Assembly: GCA_030141605.1 (NCBI GenBank) | Contig: JAQGDQ010000046.1 | Location: 126,001 to 186,000 of the forward strand | Direction: 5' to 3' | Source: Tubiluchus corallicola | Taxonomy: Eukaryota; Priapulida; Priapulimorpha; Priapulimorphida; Tubiluchidae | Length of the DNA: 60,000 bases | Shown: piece after piece, positions 12,170 through 21,932 of the stretch | How the letters are laid out: every line of letters starts with the position of its first letter | How positions within the stretch are numbered: the stretch's first letter is position 1 | Position numbers and translations under genes: made by a program | Notes under the pieces: model-generated | The model's input: only the letters and a program-made list of their open reading frames with translations | What the model was told of the DNA's origin: nothing | Databases searched by the model: none

Positions 12170-15100
12170 CTTCAAACAAACAAAGGTTAATAATTGACAA
12201 TTATATCTAAGATTTTATTTAACTATTTACCATCACCAGGAGATATCAGATTTTCTAGAGTACAATCAGCTGATGCCTGAGCATTCTTAAACAAAATTTC
12301 AATGTCCTTTATACTTTTATTTTTGAGAATTTCATGTATTTTGACCCATTTACAATTATTAAAAATTTGAAAATACTTTGTACAAGATTCAAGCTTTCTA
12401 TCAGTAAAATATTTTTTTCTTTTATTAAACCACTAAATTCACTTTTGTTGTCTGACTTAACCAACTCTAGCACTAATACAAAAGCATGTAGTAGCTTACC
12501 TCGTCTAACACTCATTAGATGGCGATACTTTCCTGGAAACTTGAAGTACATCCTGAACGACTTTGGGCGCTCCTTGCGCATCTTAGAATCACCTCCTGAC
12601 AATTTTACAAAATAAAAGCTGACAAAGATTCGTGTAAAACTTGCAAACAGATGAAATTTTACTGCAGCAATCTGTCATATATGACACTGCAAAAAATGCA
12701 TTAAGAATGTCAAGTTTTATTAAATAACAATAACTTGCCCAATTCTGTACATATAAGTAGTTGGCCATTAGACATAGCAGCTAATCAGAAGAAAAAAAGA
12801 GACACTGAAAAGTTGTGAGCCAGTCAGGACACGAACCTGAGACCGTGAACTTATAACTTGCAGCTACACTATAAAGTTACAAGCCCAAACATAGCAAAGC
12901 AAGTGCAAATTCTCATCCCTATAGCGCACAATCAAATAGTGTGCTGTAAACCCAGTATTAGGTTAATTATTACTAAACATAAGCAGTAATGTTTCATTAA
13001 TTTTGTATTATCACAGCCAAAATCTAGTCAGCAATGTCTGACATCTAACCATCTAATTTTATTAACATATCAGGGATAAATTACCAAATTCATTATCGTG
13101 GATTTTCTTAACACACAACATAATCAGTCCAATGATGATAAAGAGTGCAAACACAGTACCAATACCAATAGCAGCATGTTTGTTTTTCATTGGATCTTCA
13201 TCGTACACATCAGCATTTCCTGTGTCAAAAATGTCTCCTAGAATGATTAATTAAAAATGCCATATTAAAGTTACTATGCTGCTGATACACAAATTCTTTT
13301 CCTATACACATGATGATGATGTCAATAAAAGATGACATCACAAAGGAAAAGTGCTTGTATCAAGTGAACATGAGTGTAATGTCAACATGGCAACCACTGT
13401 GGGCTTTGCAGCTGCGAACAGAATTTTGACTTTATGGTCATAATTTAATTACTTTCATCATCTGGACATCATGAGGAATCCGTGTAAATATAAAAGAAAG
13501 ATAAAATACTTTATTTTGTTAGTACAAATAGTCGATTATGCAATTATACACAAATAGCAAGAATGTATACAGTGAATTCTTAGACACTTGAATAACAGAA
13601 CATCATGTGCTTCTTCCGTGGTGTTCCTTTATCATTTTGTAAAATATCATATGAAGTTATAAAAGATTAACCATCAAAAATTTACTTCTAGAATGCAGAA
13701 AATCTTACATATGACTTGCATGGAAGAACATTTACTTCAACGAGCCGTAAAAGGACACAAATACATATTTATATGTACTAAGAGAGTTTATGCTGATATA
13801 ATTTCTATGTGAAAATCTGAATTTTATAACTATTTCTACTCTTATTTTAAAACTATGTGATGTACTAAAAGCAATTACGAGTAATCTACCAAAAATTACA
13901 TTTATTATTTAACCTTTATTATTATAAGATAATTATGAGGCAATTGTTTTGTGTTTAATAATCTAATTATGCATTAATCCGCTGCTTCATGCAAAAACAA
14001 ATTTCTTACTTCACCAAGCCATTGTGCTAGTAGGTGGAAATTATCAATTTTCCTAGCTTTGTTCTTACTCCTAAATGTTTGTGCAATGTCCAATTGTCCA
14101 CGATCATAAGTCCTATAAGGGTACAATTCTGGTACAGAAGTTCCTTGTGCAATTGCCTTTAATTTACTGTAAACTTTGTTATTGTAGGCAGGCCTGTAGG
14201 CAGAGGTTTGCGTACAATGTCACATGATGCTTGGAAAAAATTCAAAAAAGTGAGAAGGCTGTGCATGGCACGCATAAGATCTTTAAGGAGATCCCTATCC
14301 AAAAGAAGAAATAGAAGCAGAAGTAAGCACTATTGTAGCCGATCAAAACAAGCTAGCAGAGCATCAAGAGGAAGGCGATCCAGATCTAGGAATAGAAGAA
14401 ACAATGACAGACAGCAACAAAGCAGGCAAGGTGGCAGAAGATCAAGCAATAGGAGAGAAAGATGTTCAAATACTAGAAACAGGAGCAGATGTAGACAAAA
14501 GCATAGACAAAGTAAATATTGATCTCGACTGAAGGTAAGCATTTTTACCTAACAAACTGTTTCACAAACTACGCTTACAATTGCATGTAACTTATGCCTG
14601 ATTATTAATTTTAATTATACTGTCCCAAAATACTTTAACTGCTTTAGATCAACTAAGTTGTAAGCAAAAAACAATATGTAAATCTGCCATAGCATTGTGC
14701 CACTCTATCTGTTTATGAATCACATATTTTTACAATCCTTATTTTTAAATGTATATTCACCTTAACTACGGGGCCTAAGTTAACTTTAAGTAACTTCATT
14801 CATTACTTTGCTAACAGGCTCCAGTTGTTTTAAATGTGCTAAGGTTTATATTTATGGACAAAAAACAAAAGCACCTAAAAATACAGCTTGGAATAAGACC
14901 TCTTACATCTCTAAAGTAATGATGTGCACTGCATCTTCGTGGTAAGTAATACTAGTCACACAGTAAATTAAAACACTCATCAAAAAGTTCTTTTTTATCA
15001 GAGAAATCAATAAAAGAAACAAAAGGGATTATCACATAGGCAATCAAATAATGTTTAAAAACAAAATTATTTTATACTGCAAGTAAATTAATCCTCAGAA

Positions 15101-17675
15101 AATTGACAGACTCAAAATACTAAACTTTTAACTGCATTTTTATTTCAGCAAAAATCAGAGACTCGGATTCTGCCAGACACCATCATAAGATCATGCTTTA
15201 GGCATCACAGTTCAAGGATGACTAATAATGAAAATCTGTAAAAAACTAAGGCTATAAAATGTATAAAATACATATTGACCATGAAAATTGATTCAATGTT
15301 TTTGCATGCATGTGCATCACAGACAGTAGTAATAATATGAGATTAAGCTGTAATTGAATGCCTAAAACTCCATACAGTTGAGATTTTCATCCTGCTAACA
15401 TGTATGAGATATGCATAAGAGCACACACATACTTTTTGAAAAACATTTTAACTCAAGACAAAAGTTACTGAACCAATGACAGACAGTGAACAGCGGCAGC
15501 AGTGATGATGGCACCAATTTTAAGTGATCCCTGGAAATGCTTTAAAAATGTTCATAATTTATTACATGGTCCTACGTGTTGGATTGGTCCTAGTCTTAAC
15601 TCCCATATTTTGCAGATTTGTACTTGCATGGGCTGGGGGTACTAGAAAAAAATGATAAGCTAGGATGGCTGTGTGATATTCAACCATATAGTTGCTGATT
15701 ACTGCTGATCTTGCTCTCAGTTTATATACTTGCTGGTTCTCATTTTACAGTGTATTTCCTAACACCGTCTAGGTCATTTCTAACACAATGTGGAAAAAAA
15801 TGAGTCGAAAAATCAGTCCTGATGCTCATGGAAAAAAACCAGAGGCATTCCGTAGGCGGGGCTCTACTGCCAATAACATCTATGAATGTGACTTTTTTAT
15901 ACAATTTGGCAAGCTGTGTAAGCCTGTATAAGCCTTTTCTTATAAACGTTCTGGCAGCACATATAAGTGTATTTAATTTACTGCTGTAAGTGCCCAAGAT
16001 CCTGTCTAAACTACTACTAAATGTAACTATGCAACAACAGGAAACTTTCATACTCACCGCAATCCAATTCATCAGAGTTATCATAGCAATTCACAACATG
16101 GTTGCACCGTTCCTCGATTGGAATGCAGTTGCCATTAGTGCACGCAAACTCATTATCAGAGCAATTCTTCGAAACATCATCTTCTGAAATGGAAAAAGAT
16201 AACTGACAGTTTATGACGGCTACGAAAAAAGCAACAACCTAACAATATGATTAGCAGATAGCATGTTAAAGCTTAGTTAATTTATGTTAGACTCATAACT
16301 ACTAGGGTTTTGCAGTCAATACTAACATTAATAAGTTTCTTTAGGAGATTTAGGACTCTATCCTATTTTTTTGCATGCGCCAATGCCACCAGTCAAATTT
16401 CAATGAAGCTACTGACCTTCAACCTATGTAGCCACCAATAAACTTGCAATGTCTGCAAAAAGTTATATGGTATCAAATTATTCATATACGAAAATCAGTC
16501 AATTGTGAAAGCAAAATCGCAGGCACACTTACAATGAAGACAGCTATGAACTAACCCAATGATTGACTACTAGAATGTGTGCTTTCGTGCACGCTGCAAA
16601 GGTAAACGAAATAACAACAGTGACACAGGTAACCAAGTTGGTATTTATTTAGTGGTACTTTAACTGTCATTAGTGTAACTCTAGCCACAGGCAGTTAGTA
16701 CAATTTTTTGGGGGGAAGTGAACTCATAACTTTTGAGTAAAGCATATGTAGATGGTGAGCTAGGCCACGTTACCTGACTATTTTGCAAGAAAAAACATTG
16801 CGGTTGGGATCGTGCCATTGTTTGCAAGTGAATAAGGAAATGTACAGAAAAGATTGGGAATTCCTAAGAAGTTAACTCTTAAGTAATAGGGATGTGCACG
16901 AGTAGTAGATGATTTGACACTTCGAACTTTTTTATTATTCGAATAATAAAATACTATTCGCTTACCCTGCAATAACCACATGCTGAATGCAGTCCGCACA
17001 ATTACGGAGAGAAAAAATTATGGCACTGAGCCAATACTGTTGTCTCGAAAAGCAACCGTCATCTTTGCTGCCACACAAAAACAATTGTTCTACTGTCAGC
17101 AAATTACCCTGAGCAATATTAATTAGCTGGGAAATCGGTACATCCTCAGTTGTTCACGTGACATTGAAGAGGTTAGAACTTAGTATGGGAACATTTCGAA
17201 AAAATTCATTCAAGCATCGTAAATGTTCATTATGCAAAAATAAGTTATCAAAAATCAAGAAACTCTATGCTAAGTCATGTACAGCCTATTAAGCCAAGTG
17301 TGGATACAGGTAAATAATTTAACTAGCTCAGCATAGGGTTATGCCTCAACAATTAACATAGTACAGCCAGGCTGAAACAAGAGCATTGTTGTGTGTAACT
17401 TTACCATTCCAACAATTCACTTACACAATGACACAGTAATTGCTGTGTTGTATTTTTGTTTATCTAGTTTCATGTGCAGGCTACTGTGATGAATGTGGAA
17501 GAAAAATATCCCTGTGGTCAAATATTCAATTATTCGAATAATTTTTCTTCAAATATTCGAACAATATTTAATTAATTATTCGAAATTCCCATTCTTAATA
17601 CAAACATAGTTCACAATACTTACCTTGCAGAGTGAAACAGAGGAAAGACAACAGTACAATCAGTACATGCTCCAT
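11982..17675 (-). CDS. Single-pass membrane protein with one LDL-receptor class A domain
   Basis: Six coding exons join without a frame clash, all in phase 1: 17675-17624, 16183-16058, 13237-13085, 12595-12500, 12269-12231 and 12169-11982 (654 nt, 217 residues). Residues 1-17 are a hydrophobic signal peptide. Residues 25-59 form one LDLa module with all six cysteines in canonical spacing and the acidic calcium cage CYDNSDELDC. An acidic linker follows, then a transmembrane helix at about 81-102, then a cytoplasmic tail that is basic near the membrane (KMRKERPKSFR) and later rich in Ser/Arg/Gln, ending SPDEHCTAV. LDLa modules bind ligands through calcium; the type I topology suggests a small cell-surface receptor or adaptor. 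An in-frame TGA precedes the ATG, fixing the start for this isoform. I do not recognise the orthologue; it lacks the PPxY motif of LDLRAD4-type proteins. The ligand is unknown. Confidence 0.88.
12231..12269 (-). CDS. LDLa gene, 39-nt exon
   Basis: The acceptor gcatcag|CTG and donor GATG|gtaaat keep phase 1. It encodes ADCTLENLISPGD. A nearer-consensus AG seven bases upstream would bring in a TGA, so the internal AG is chosen. Confidence 0.75.
12500..12595 (-). CDS. LDLa gene, juxtamembrane cytoplasmic exon
   Basis: The acceptor attgtcag|GAG and donor CGAG|gtaagc keep phase 1. It encodes a strongly basic 32-residue segment (DSKMRKERPKSFRMYFK...). Confidence 0.85.
12800..12880 (-). repeat. tRNA-derived SINE copy (intron of the LDLa gene)
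   Basis: The minus strand shows a tRNA-like pair of polymerase III boxes: TAGTGTAGCTGC (12,871-12,859) as box A and AGGTTCGTGTCC (12,838-12,827) as box B. A pyrimidine-rich tail (ttttcagtgtctcttttt) resembles that of the copy at 18,340-18,440. The cloverleaf is not intact, so this is a SINE or tRNA pseudogene, not a working tRNA. Confidence 0.55.
13085..13237 (-). CDS. LDLa gene, transmembrane exon
   Basis: The acceptor cattctag|GAG and donor TTTG|gtaatt keep phase 1. It encodes an acidic linker and the single membrane helix (AAIGIGTVFALFIIIGLIML), followed by KK as the cytoplasmic stop-transfer. Confidence 0.9.
13974..14219 (-). CDS. Unrecognised open segment with protein-like composition inside an LDLa-gene intron
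   Basis: 81 minus-strand codons lie between in-frame stops. A good internal acceptor (ctctgcctacag|G at 14,193) and a strong donor (GGTGAA|gtaaga at 14,010) would delimit a 184-nt exon entering in phase 2 and leaving in phase 0. The translation is balanced and globular-looking (VPELYPYRTYDRGQLDIAQT, then KARKIDNFHLLAQWLGEV). The phases do not fit the flanking LDLa exons, which are both phase 1, so it is not a simple cassette of that gene. There is no ATG. It may belong to a nested gene or be a decayed mobile-element fragment. I recognise no family. Confidence 0.35.
   Translation of the reverse strand, partial: HCTQTSAYRPAYNNKVYSKLKAIAQGTSVPELYPYRTYDRGQLDIAQTFRSKNKARKIDNFHLLAQWLGEVRNLFLHEAAD
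14217..14525 (+). CDS. Arg/Ser-repeat open reading frame, antisense in an LDLa-gene intron
   Basis: The ATG at 14,217 (acaATGT) opens about 100 codons: MSHDAWKKFKKVRRL, then a tail dominated by RS/SR, RN and QQ pairs (RRNRSRSKHYCSRSKQ, RGRRSRSRNRRNN) typical of RS domains in splicing regulators, ending QSKY and a TGA. A donor-like AAG|gtaagc follows at 14,533 and an acceptor ttatttcag at about 15,150. There is no RNA-recognition motif in view. Purine-rich DNA can yield RS-like translations by chance, so the coding call is tentative. It lies head-to-head with the minus-strand open segment at 13,974-14,219. Confidence 0.35.
16058..16183 (-). CDS. LDLa gene, exon carrying the complete LDLa module
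   Basis: The acceptor ccatttcag|AAG and donor TGCG|gtgagt flank a 126-nt symmetric phase 1-1 exon, the usual arrangement for shuffled extracellular modules. It encodes the six cysteines and the DNSDELDC calcium motif. Confidence 0.93.
16886..17593. mobile_element. Possible hAT-like non-autonomous element
   Basis: The left end ATAGGGATGTGC and the right end, read inward on the other strand, AATGGGAATTTCG are alike. They are flanked by similar 8-bp sequences cttaagta and cttaatac. The interior is rich in TTCGAATAATT-type palindromes at both ends, as in many hAT-derived MITEs, and no coding capacity is visible. Ends and duplication are imperfect. Confidence 0.35.
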
Positions 17676-17724
17676 TATAACGCTTCATCCAAGTACCAAG
17701 TACAAATTTATCATCGTCTTCACT
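17624..17724 (-). CDS. LDLa gene, signal-peptide exon (coding from 17,675)
   Basis: The acceptor tttcactttgcag|AGTG begins the exon; the coding part MEHVLIVLLSFLCFTLQ starts at 17,675; the donor is CAAG|gtaagt in phase 1. Because a good acceptor starts the exon, the mRNA should have an upstream non-coding exon, probably the one ending at 20,417. A second frame open through this exon is discussed in the findings. Confidence 0.8.
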
Positions 17725-18339
17725 CTGCAAAGTGAAATGAGAATAAGAGATATAAATTCACCACTAATTTGTGATTAACAGTCATCTATGTACCTAACCT
17801 ACCCTGCAACATCCTGTACGTACTGTGAATGACATAATATGTGCATTGCGCAACAGTGCAAACATCATGCACAAGGTATTTGACTGGGAAAGATCAATCA
17901 GTTTTTGGGCCTGTTTATTTGTTTTAAAAATGTATGTGAACTGCCAAAAGCAACTAACATGAAAATGTTAGACATTTGTGTAGTAAATAGTTTTAGCGTT
18001 CACGGACATAAGGTATTAAGCAGATATTAGAGATCTCATAGAAAGTGTACATGGCTGTTGTGCTTAAATATAAAATGAAAAGTTAACCTTAAGAGCATAT
18101 AAGAGTAACAAAGTTCACTTTCATTAAAAATATCTGTTTACCAGTTCTAGCAACATACTGAAATAGGCTTGTTTTGTATTTTGTAGTAATCAAATATTAT
18201 CAAGACAACTTCAATTCAATCTAAACTGATATTAGTATCCATATTAAGATGTTAAGTATACAAAAGTATAAAACAAATAACAGCATAAGAATTCTCGTGA
18301 TGGTACAAACCTAGAATTAATTAAATTTCAGTGTCAAAG

Positions 18340-18440
18340 TCGAAAGAGAGGAACTGTGAAAATTCGGAACAGCCTGAATTTGAACCAGGGACCTACGGCT
18401 TGTAAGACCTATGGCATAACCACTAGACAACCGTTTTCTT
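18340..18440 (-). repeat. tRNA-Val-like SINE copy
   Basis: The minus strand carries box A TAGTGGTTATGCC (18,425-18,413) and box B GGTTCAAATTC (18,386-18,376). The intervening TCTTACAAG and GGTCCCTGGTTC resemble animal tRNA-Val(UAC). The acceptor and D arms do not pair fully and the sequence continues into a pyrimidine-rich body (cacagttcctctctttc) shared with the copy at 12,800-12,880. This is a tRNA-headed SINE rather than a working tRNA gene. Confidence 0.65.
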
Positions 18441-19396
18441 GGTGATTAGGGCAGTAAAACTTTCCACATTTTCTCTCTATTGACTTCAGCGTCAAGATTA
18501 CATTGTATGTAAAGGTAATTGGAACTTTCTCTTGTATTACATGAATAAATATCAGTTTTGTACTTTTGGAAAAAATAGTTTTGAAATAAGTTAGAAAGTT
18601 TTGTTATTGAATTAATAAACAAAAGTGACTACATTTGGAACTCACTAATACTCGAAAGATGCAGCTGATTTAAGGATTTAAAAAAGATGGACTGGGATCA
18701 AGATGCACCTGTAGCCTTTTTCTTTAGTTTTTCTACTTTTGATAACCTATCCCTACAAACCATTAGCGATGAGCGATTAATCGAATTAATCACAACTGCA
18801 ACCAGGTATAAATCGATACAATTGGCAATGAACAGTAATTCAATTAATTGAGAGTATACTCAATCAATTAATATACATGTTACACACACTGACTAAAAGG
18901 CAGTGTTTTAGCACAGATATATGAGATCTTTGCCCCTGCTTTTTCTTTGTTTATCCCCTCTATGTGCACAATTGCAAACCAGTGTTGCAAACTGGGACAT
19001 CAAATGTGTTGGCACGTAACGTGTGTAGTGACGTAATCATACAGTCGTTAAAGACAAGCAGTGTGTGTCTATAAGAAGAAGTTTATTAGCTATATTTCAC
19101 TGCTATCAGTGAAAAATATGGCTAAAACACAAAAAAAAACGCCAAGATTCATCGTGATACTGAATTACAAGAACACAATTATAATCAAATTACAAAATTT
19201 TAACCAGGCCATGATCAGCAACTATATCAAATTACAAAATTTCAAAATCGCCTATCACAACAACCTACATTACATTGAAGTAATTAAGGTATGGCTGCAT
19301 AAAGAACAATAGAGAGTATCGTGTACGAAACAGAATAACACACTTTACAAATTATGCCCAAACTTTTAAAAATTTTAACTTCAGTGGATTCCAAGA

Positions 19397-20129
19397 CAGG
19401 GATGAGCGGATCAACTAATTTCCTGATCCACAAAAAATTTGGTCTGCAAACTTGTAATCCACAGTCCTCCAAAGATCTGCACTTTGCTAGTAACAGGGAT
19501 CCGCAACTGCTCTACTAAATTAATTCAAATCCGTGATTCGTCCTGATCCGCAAGGTTTCCGATCCGCATCCTGCTTACCCGGCTACTTTTAATTCAAATT
19601 TGCATATAATCTTTTTAGCATTAAAACAAAAATATTTTAAATCAGTAGAAATTGTACCCTATTGCAGTGTGTCCACTGGGTAGTTTGATTTTCATTGATT
19701 AATTGCAACTGTAAGAAGGAATATTAGAATATTCTCTATCTGATGTTATTTTATCATTTTAACATTAGCATTTTTAATAGCAATTAAATGATTTTACTAC
19801 TGCTGTGCTGCTGCTGCTACTACTAGTACAGTAGTATGTTCGTTTAATGATTAATGAAGCCAATTATTATTTTCACTTCATTACTATTCAACCTGGTAGC
19901 TTGTAGTGAGTGTCAATCTGCCATTTTCTTCCCGAAATGCACACGTTGTTATCTAGTGTGGATTAACGTTAAAGAAAATTAAAATCTGCAGAGATTCGAT
20001 CCTCCGTCATTTTCGATTTGTATAGTTCCTTATTTTCTATAGTTGATCCGCAATATGATCCGATCTGCAAAAATCTTGCGGATCTTGGTCTGATCTGGTC
20101 TGCAGGATCATATGGCCCGCTCATCACTC
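19397..20129. mobile_element. hAT-like non-autonomous DNA element
   Basis: The left end CAGGGATGAGCGG and the right end, inverted, GAGTGATGAGCGG match at 11 of 13 bases. The flanks ttccaaga and ttctaaaa match at 6 of 8, as expected for an old 8-bp hAT target duplication. The interior contains many GATCCGCAA/CTGATCC-type repeats and no transposase-like frame. It would be a MITE. Confidence 0.5.
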
Positions 20130-20244
20130 TTCTAAAATACTTTTGCCAAGACCACTCTACATTATGCACTAGCAAAGCAGACTCTTGATCCTTCTACTAA
20201 AAGACACCGTCACAGCACTTATTCTACTACGGATAAAAGTAATA

Positions 20245-20253
20245 TGCATGATG
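20245..20253. repeat. Left target-site duplication of the 701-bp element
   Basis: TGCATGATG, identical to 20,955-20,963. Confidence 0.8.
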
Positions 20254-20954
20254 GGCGCTATTACACTTTCGCACCGCCTAGCTTTTCCTGGCCTATTGGT
20301 TGTTTTCACGCCTGCAGGCCAGAAAGCAGACCAACAGGCGTAATATACACCATATTCCCATAATATTATTGGTTTTTAGGCTTTATAATTCCAGATTAAA
20401 ATCATACATTACTTACCGCCGCCATTACGCAAAAAGCTCCACGTGAATAACCGTGTTTACACCGCTAATGCGCAATCGCTCTCGCGCAGTGATGATGTGG
20501 CCCTTAACATGTGGGTTGCAGCCACGGGAGTTTGTATCGTACTGCGGGAAATTATTTTAGACCACTACAGTTATTTATCATTAATTTTATTTATTACTAT
20601 AGTATTATTACTATTAGATTATAAAAAAAGTAAAGGTTTTTTCTTTATTTCGTAAATGCGGTGAAGATGAAAGTGTGTCACGTGCGTTTAAGCTAGGCCC
20701 TGATAATGCATAAACCAGTACGAAATTCGTGATGTGACTACACACACAAACAAGATGGCGATACGAACTGTATAGGTGTAGAACTGTGAATACAGCGTAA
20801 TTATTGGTAATTATACCTAAATATATGATTAAATTACAATTAGATTAGCGGAAACATTCACTGATGACGTAAGAATAATAGAATAATGACGTACGAGCCT
20901 AGAAACGAGTAATAACCTAGGAAAACCTAGGCGGTGCGAAAGTGTAATAGCTCC
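20254..20954. mobile_element. 701-bp TIR transposon with 9-bp target duplication (Mutator-like)
   Basis: The two ends are inverted copies of each other over 34 bases with two mismatches (left begins GGCGCTATTACACTTTCGCA; right, read inward, GGAGCTATTACACTTTCGCA). They are flanked by a perfect 9-bp duplication TGCATGATG. A 9-bp duplication is typical of Mutator-like elements, but the terminal motif does not identify the superfamily. No transposase frame is visible, so it is non-autonomous. It lies just upstream of the LDLa gene and contains the candidate exon ending at 20,417. Confidence 0.8.
20417..20520 (-). other. Candidate 5' exon of the LDLa gene inside the TIR element
   Basis: On the minus strand ATGGCGGCG|gtaagt gives a perfect donor at 20,417 in a locally CpG-rich stretch (cgcgagagcgattgcgc upstream). 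The next acceptor in the same direction is that of the signal-peptide exon (17,724). The 5' limit is unknown; 20,520 is only the edge of the CpG-rich segment. Joining the two would place an upstream ATG overlapping the receptor frame. The splice is inferred. Confidence 0.4.
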
Positions 20955-20963
20955 TGCATGATG
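20955..20963. repeat. Right target-site duplication of the 701-bp element
   Basis: TGCATGATG, identical to 20,245-20,253. Confidence 0.8.
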
Positions 20964-21216
20964 TGTGCATAGTTCTTGATGCCTGTACCAATGCATTGTA
21001 CTGATAGCTATATTATTTTCATTCATCAGAGTTAGTCCCTAAATCTATTGCAAATAAGAATCTTGATTTATTCAAAATATTCAGTTAACCGTGCTTATTG
21101 GCTAACCAGTTGCGAACGGGTTACACTTTCAGTCAATGTTCTTTGCTTCCTTTCATAGCACTCGCATACTGACATTACTGCATAATATATTAGAACTACA
21201 CTATAGCGTAACTCAC

Positions 21217-21277
21217 CCGTTTTGTAGAATAGCTGAACGACAATCAAAACATGGCCAGTCAAAAGTACTAAGCACAT
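21217..21277 (-). CDS. Candidate alternative signal-peptide exon of the LDLa gene
   Basis: The ATG at 21,277 opens MCLVLLTGHVLIVVQLFYKT, a hydrophobic leader, and the frame runs into a strong donor ACGG|gtgagt in phase 1. This is the same phase as the LDLa exon acceptor at 16,183, so direct splicing would give a secreted or membrane isoform with a different signal peptide. It cannot splice into the 17,724 exon, which would bring a TGA. It could equally start another gene. Inference from phase and hydrophobicity only. Confidence 0.3.
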
Positions 21278-21538
21278 TTCTCATAAGCTAATTTACTTGG
21301 CCTGTATACAGGCTTAATTGTACTTTTAACACAACTTGAAAAAAAGACTGGCTATTCCCGTCGATAAAAACCCATAATTAGCAAGAGTTACTACAGAGAT
21401 AGTTTTAAGTCTAAACACATACTTCAGATTATGAAAGTATAAGATATATTACACGAAAACTAAAAATGAATCCACAAAGATCGCTTCTTCAAGATTCAGA
21501 TCGAGTAATGCAAGAAACCTTTTCACGATCACGTTACA

Positions 21539-21560
21539 TCATCATCATCATCATCATCAT
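21539..21560. repeat. (CAT)n microsatellite
   Basis: Seven consecutive CAT/ATC triplets. Confidence 0.9.
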
Positions 21561-21650
21561 GTTACATATTCATTACGATACAGTTACTGTCATCACAAAT
21601 ATTAATTATCATGTCCATTACGTCTATTGTAGACATTGTTTTCAGCGGTT

Positions 21651-21923
21651 TCACATCGGCCTCTTCCCCTTCTGATAGGCAGAAGGTATACTTGTAACAA
21701 TGTATCCGATTTCTATAATTATGTCAAAGTCAACTCCCAACAACTTTCCTACTTTCATGGCTTGGTTAACTATGACCTCCTTTAATTCATCTGTATCTTC
21801 AATGTAAAAATCGCCGGTTACAATGTTACTTGCACATATTCTTTTATTTAGTTTGACACTCATCAATCTGTTTTCTCTTGATGAGCATTTGACGTCTCCT
21901 TTAAACTTATTTTGGTAATTCAT
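21651..21923 (-). CDS. Hypothetical 90-residue open reading frame
   Basis: An ATG-initiated minus-strand frame (MNYQNKFKGDVKCSS...) without introns encodes a balanced, mostly soluble small protein with acidic and aliphatic segments (DFYIEDTDELKEVIVNQAMK, then GVDFDIIIEIGYIV) and a basic end (AYQKGKRPM). Composition is more protein-like than other random frames here. No domain is recognised. It could be a small gene, an exon or a fragment of a mobile-element protein. Confidence 0.3.
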   Translation of the reverse strand: MNYQNKFKGDVKCSSRENRLMSVKLNKRICASNIVTGDFYIEDTDELKEVIVNQAMKVGKLLGVDFDIIIEIGYIVTSIPSAYQKGKRPM

Positions 21924-21932
21924 TTTAACCAC

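Noticed and set aside
12334-12615. 93-codon plus-strand frame
   Set aside because: It is the antisense of an LDLa-gene exon and its intron; no independent support.
18340-18440. Functional tRNA-Val gene
   Set aside because: The boxes fit, but acceptor and other stems do not pair properly and the body continues as in the second copy, so it is a SINE.
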